A DNA stretch of 6,936 nucleotides from a bacterium. Lineage in GTDB: Bacteria > DRYD01 > JALUEN01. The translations under genes and the position numbers were made by a program. Shown in pieces: positions 5,727 to 6,936 of this stretch. The notes below the pieces were generated by a model. That model had not been told where the DNA came from. It saw only the letters and a program-made list of their open reading frames with translations, and did not search any database. The stretch is from NCBI GenBank assembly GCA_027052755.1, contig JALUEN010000123.1:5982-12917 (forward strand). Reading direction: 5' to 3'. The first letter of the stretch is position 1, and every line of letters starts with the position of its first letter.

Positions 5727-6936
5727 TTGAAGCAGATAACTTTAAAGGACTTATGGGAAGATTTGAGCTCAGTTTACAGATCTAAGACTAGGAGATCAGA
5801 GGAGCTTTTCCTTAAAGCTAGGTCATACCTGCCTGGGGGGGTCTCTTACTCGCTTAGGTATTTTGAACCTTATCCATTTTTCGTTGAGAAGGTGAAGGGA
5901 GCTAAGATATGGGATATAGATGGAAATGAGTACGTGGATTTCTGGATGATTCACGGCGCTTCCCTGCTGGGACATGAGCACCCTGCTATCGTTGAACCCC
6001 TGAGGGAGAAGCTTACCGCTCACTTCGGTTGGACTAACCCCTGGGAGGTTAAGTGGGCGGAAGCTGTTACCGATTGGTTTAAGATGGATATGGTTAGACC
6101 AACTAACAGCGGTACAGAGGCTAACATGTACGCGACTAGGTTAGCCAGAGCATTCACCTCTAGGAAGAAGATAGGGAAGTTCATAGGTGGGTGGCATGGG
6201 TCCTATGATGGACTTCATAAAGGGGTTAGCAACTTGGGACAAACTGAATCTCTAGGCCTTGATAACACACTTCAGGAGTCAATAGTTCTGTTGAAATACA
6301 ATGATAAAGAGGAAACTATAGAGAGGGTACTACAGGGTGATCTGGCTGGTGTTGTAGTTGAGGCGGTTATGGGGGGAGCAGGAGCACTGCCGGCTGATAG
6401 AGAGTTTCTCCACCTACTTCAGGATGCTTGCAAGAGATCAGGAACTCTCTTTATACTGGATGAGGTTATAACAGGTTTTAGGTTTTACGGTGGGGCAAAG
6501 ACCTACTATGACCTGGACCCGGATATCTTAGTAACCGGTAAAGCGGTGGGAGGTAGCTACTTTCCTGGAGCAGGCGCTATCCTGGGAAAAAGAGAAGTCA
6601 TGGAGCTGTTTGATCAGGTGAAACATCCTGAACCTGAGGGCAGGGTGTTCCACGGAGGAACCTATACTGGCAATACCTTAACTATGCGAGCTGGTTACTA
6701 CCTAATCAGCTACCTCAAGGAGAACAGGGGACTTTTTGATGAGCTTTTTGAGAAAGGGAAGTATCTCAAAGAACTGCTTCGGAAAGCATTTGAGAAGTTC
6801 GGTAAAAGGGTAGCTATAACAGGATTAGGTTCTATGATCGGTTTCCACTTATTGAGGGAGGAGCTGGAATTAAATAATCTAAGACCTGAGGAGATCATAA
6901 CTAAAAGGGATAACGAGGTGATGAAGATAGTTCACC
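5727..6936 (+). CDS. Class III PLP aminotransferase, glutamate-1-semialdehyde aminomutase-like (3'-partial)
   Basis: 403 codons are visible from a TTG start and the frame runs off the right edge; family members of about 425-440 residues suggest only a few dozen are missing. Fold-type I, class III landmarks are present: LPGGV (35-39), the phosphate-binding NSGTEA (127-132), WHG (156-158), the PLP ring-nitrogen aspartate in LDEVITGFR (D245), the Schiff-base lysine in TGKAVGG (K272), and GTYTGN (311-316), equivalent to GTLSGN of HemL. HemL converts glutamate-1-semialdehyde to 5-aminolevulinate for tetrapyrroles. Here the segment after WHG, where HemL has its mobile gating loop, is shorter and differs (GSYDGLHKGVSNLG), and FIGGWHG replaces the usual CYHGH. 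It may therefore be a HemL-like transaminase with another substrate, and I give no symbol. No other tetrapyrrole gene is in view. It starts 30 bases after the dgkA-type gene and is probably in the same operon. Confidence 0.87.
   Translation, partial: MKQITLKDLWEDLSSVYRSKTRRSEELFLKARSYLPGGVSYSLRYFEPYPFFVEKVKGAKIWDIDGNEYVDFWMIHGASLLGHEHPAIVEPLREKLTAHFGWTNPWEVKWAEAVTDWFKMDMVRPTNSGTEANMYATRLARAFTSRKKIGKFIGGWHGSYDGLHKGVSNLGQTESLGLDNTLQESIVLLKYNDKEETIERVLQGDLAGVVVEAVMGGAGALPADREFLHLLQDACKRSGTLFILDEVITGFRFYGGAKTYYDLDPDILVTGKAVGGSYFPGAGAILGKREVMELFDQVKHPEPEGRVFHGGTYTGNTLTMRAGYYLISYLKENRGLFDELFEKGKYLKELLRKAFEKFGKRVAITGLGSMIGFHLLREELELNNLRPEEIITKRDNEVMKIVH

Larger units (their letters stand above)
2..6936 (+). 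other. Probable single transcription unit of six genes
   Basis: All six genes lie on one strand with gaps of 4, 21, 21, 18 and 30 bases and no hairpin-plus-T-run between them. No gap is long enough for an obvious -35/-10 promoter, though promoters inside coding regions cannot be excluded. The unit extends beyond both window edges, so its true promoter and terminator are not visible. Confidence 0.7.

Noticed and set aside
5835..5841. Run of seven G as a possible slippage site or sequencing error
   Set aside because: The aminotransferase frame reads straight through as LPGGV, as expected for the family, and no alternative frame continues into a recognisable protein.
5823..6023. Minus-strand open frame near the aminotransferase start
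   Set aside because: The plus strand here encodes the conserved LPGGV and following class III aminotransferase segment, so the antisense frame is a shadow. The same applies to 6710-6898.

Overview
The window looks like one uninterrupted plus-strand gene cluster from a bacterium: six genes, with gaps of about 4 to 30 bases and no visible terminator or internal promoter. Shine-Dalgarno sites of the AAGGAGGTGA type, a PgpH/YqfF-type 7TM-HD protein, a DgkA-type lipid kinase and an RnfC-type electron-transfer subunit all indicate Bacteria rather than Archaea. Base composition is in the mid-40s % GC by eye. Arginine is mostly AGG/AGA and ATA is a common isoleucine codon, which fits a thermophilic or deep-branching anaerobic lineage. 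I cannot name a phylum with confidence.

Layout. The window opens inside an RnfC-like protein (2-979; N-terminus cut off), an FMN/SLBB protein with two 4Fe-4S clusters. Four bases later comes a lone MalG-type ABC transporter permease (984-1811). Next are a membrane-anchored six-bladed NHL propeller (1833-2786), a full-length 7TM-HD protein of the PgpH c-di-AMP phosphodiesterase family (2808-4910), a fusion of a DgkA-type lipid kinase with a PAP2-like domain (4929-5696), and a class III aminotransferase of the glutamate-1-semialdehyde aminomutase type (5727 to the window end; C-terminus cut off). The last gene begins with TTG.

How the genes may work together. The pgpH-dgkA pair is the familiar remnant of the bacterial phoH-pgpH-ybeY-dgkA-era neighbourhood, linking cyclic-dinucleotide turnover and undecaprenyl-phosphate supply, but ybeY is missing from its usual place. 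The NHL protein and PgpH each have a large domain predicted outside the membrane, so an extracytoplasmic sensing partnership is possible but unproven. The RnfC-like gene, the orphan permease and the aminotransferase have no obvious pathway link to the envelope genes. The cluster may simply be a long housekeeping transcription unit.

I found no RNA gene, CRISPR array, insertion sequence or phage feature, and no non-coding stretch longer than about 30 bases. No strongly novel system is evident. The most unusual points are the RnfC gene lacking rnfD behind it, the orphan permease, and the kinase-phosphatase-like fusion with altered PAP2 motifs.
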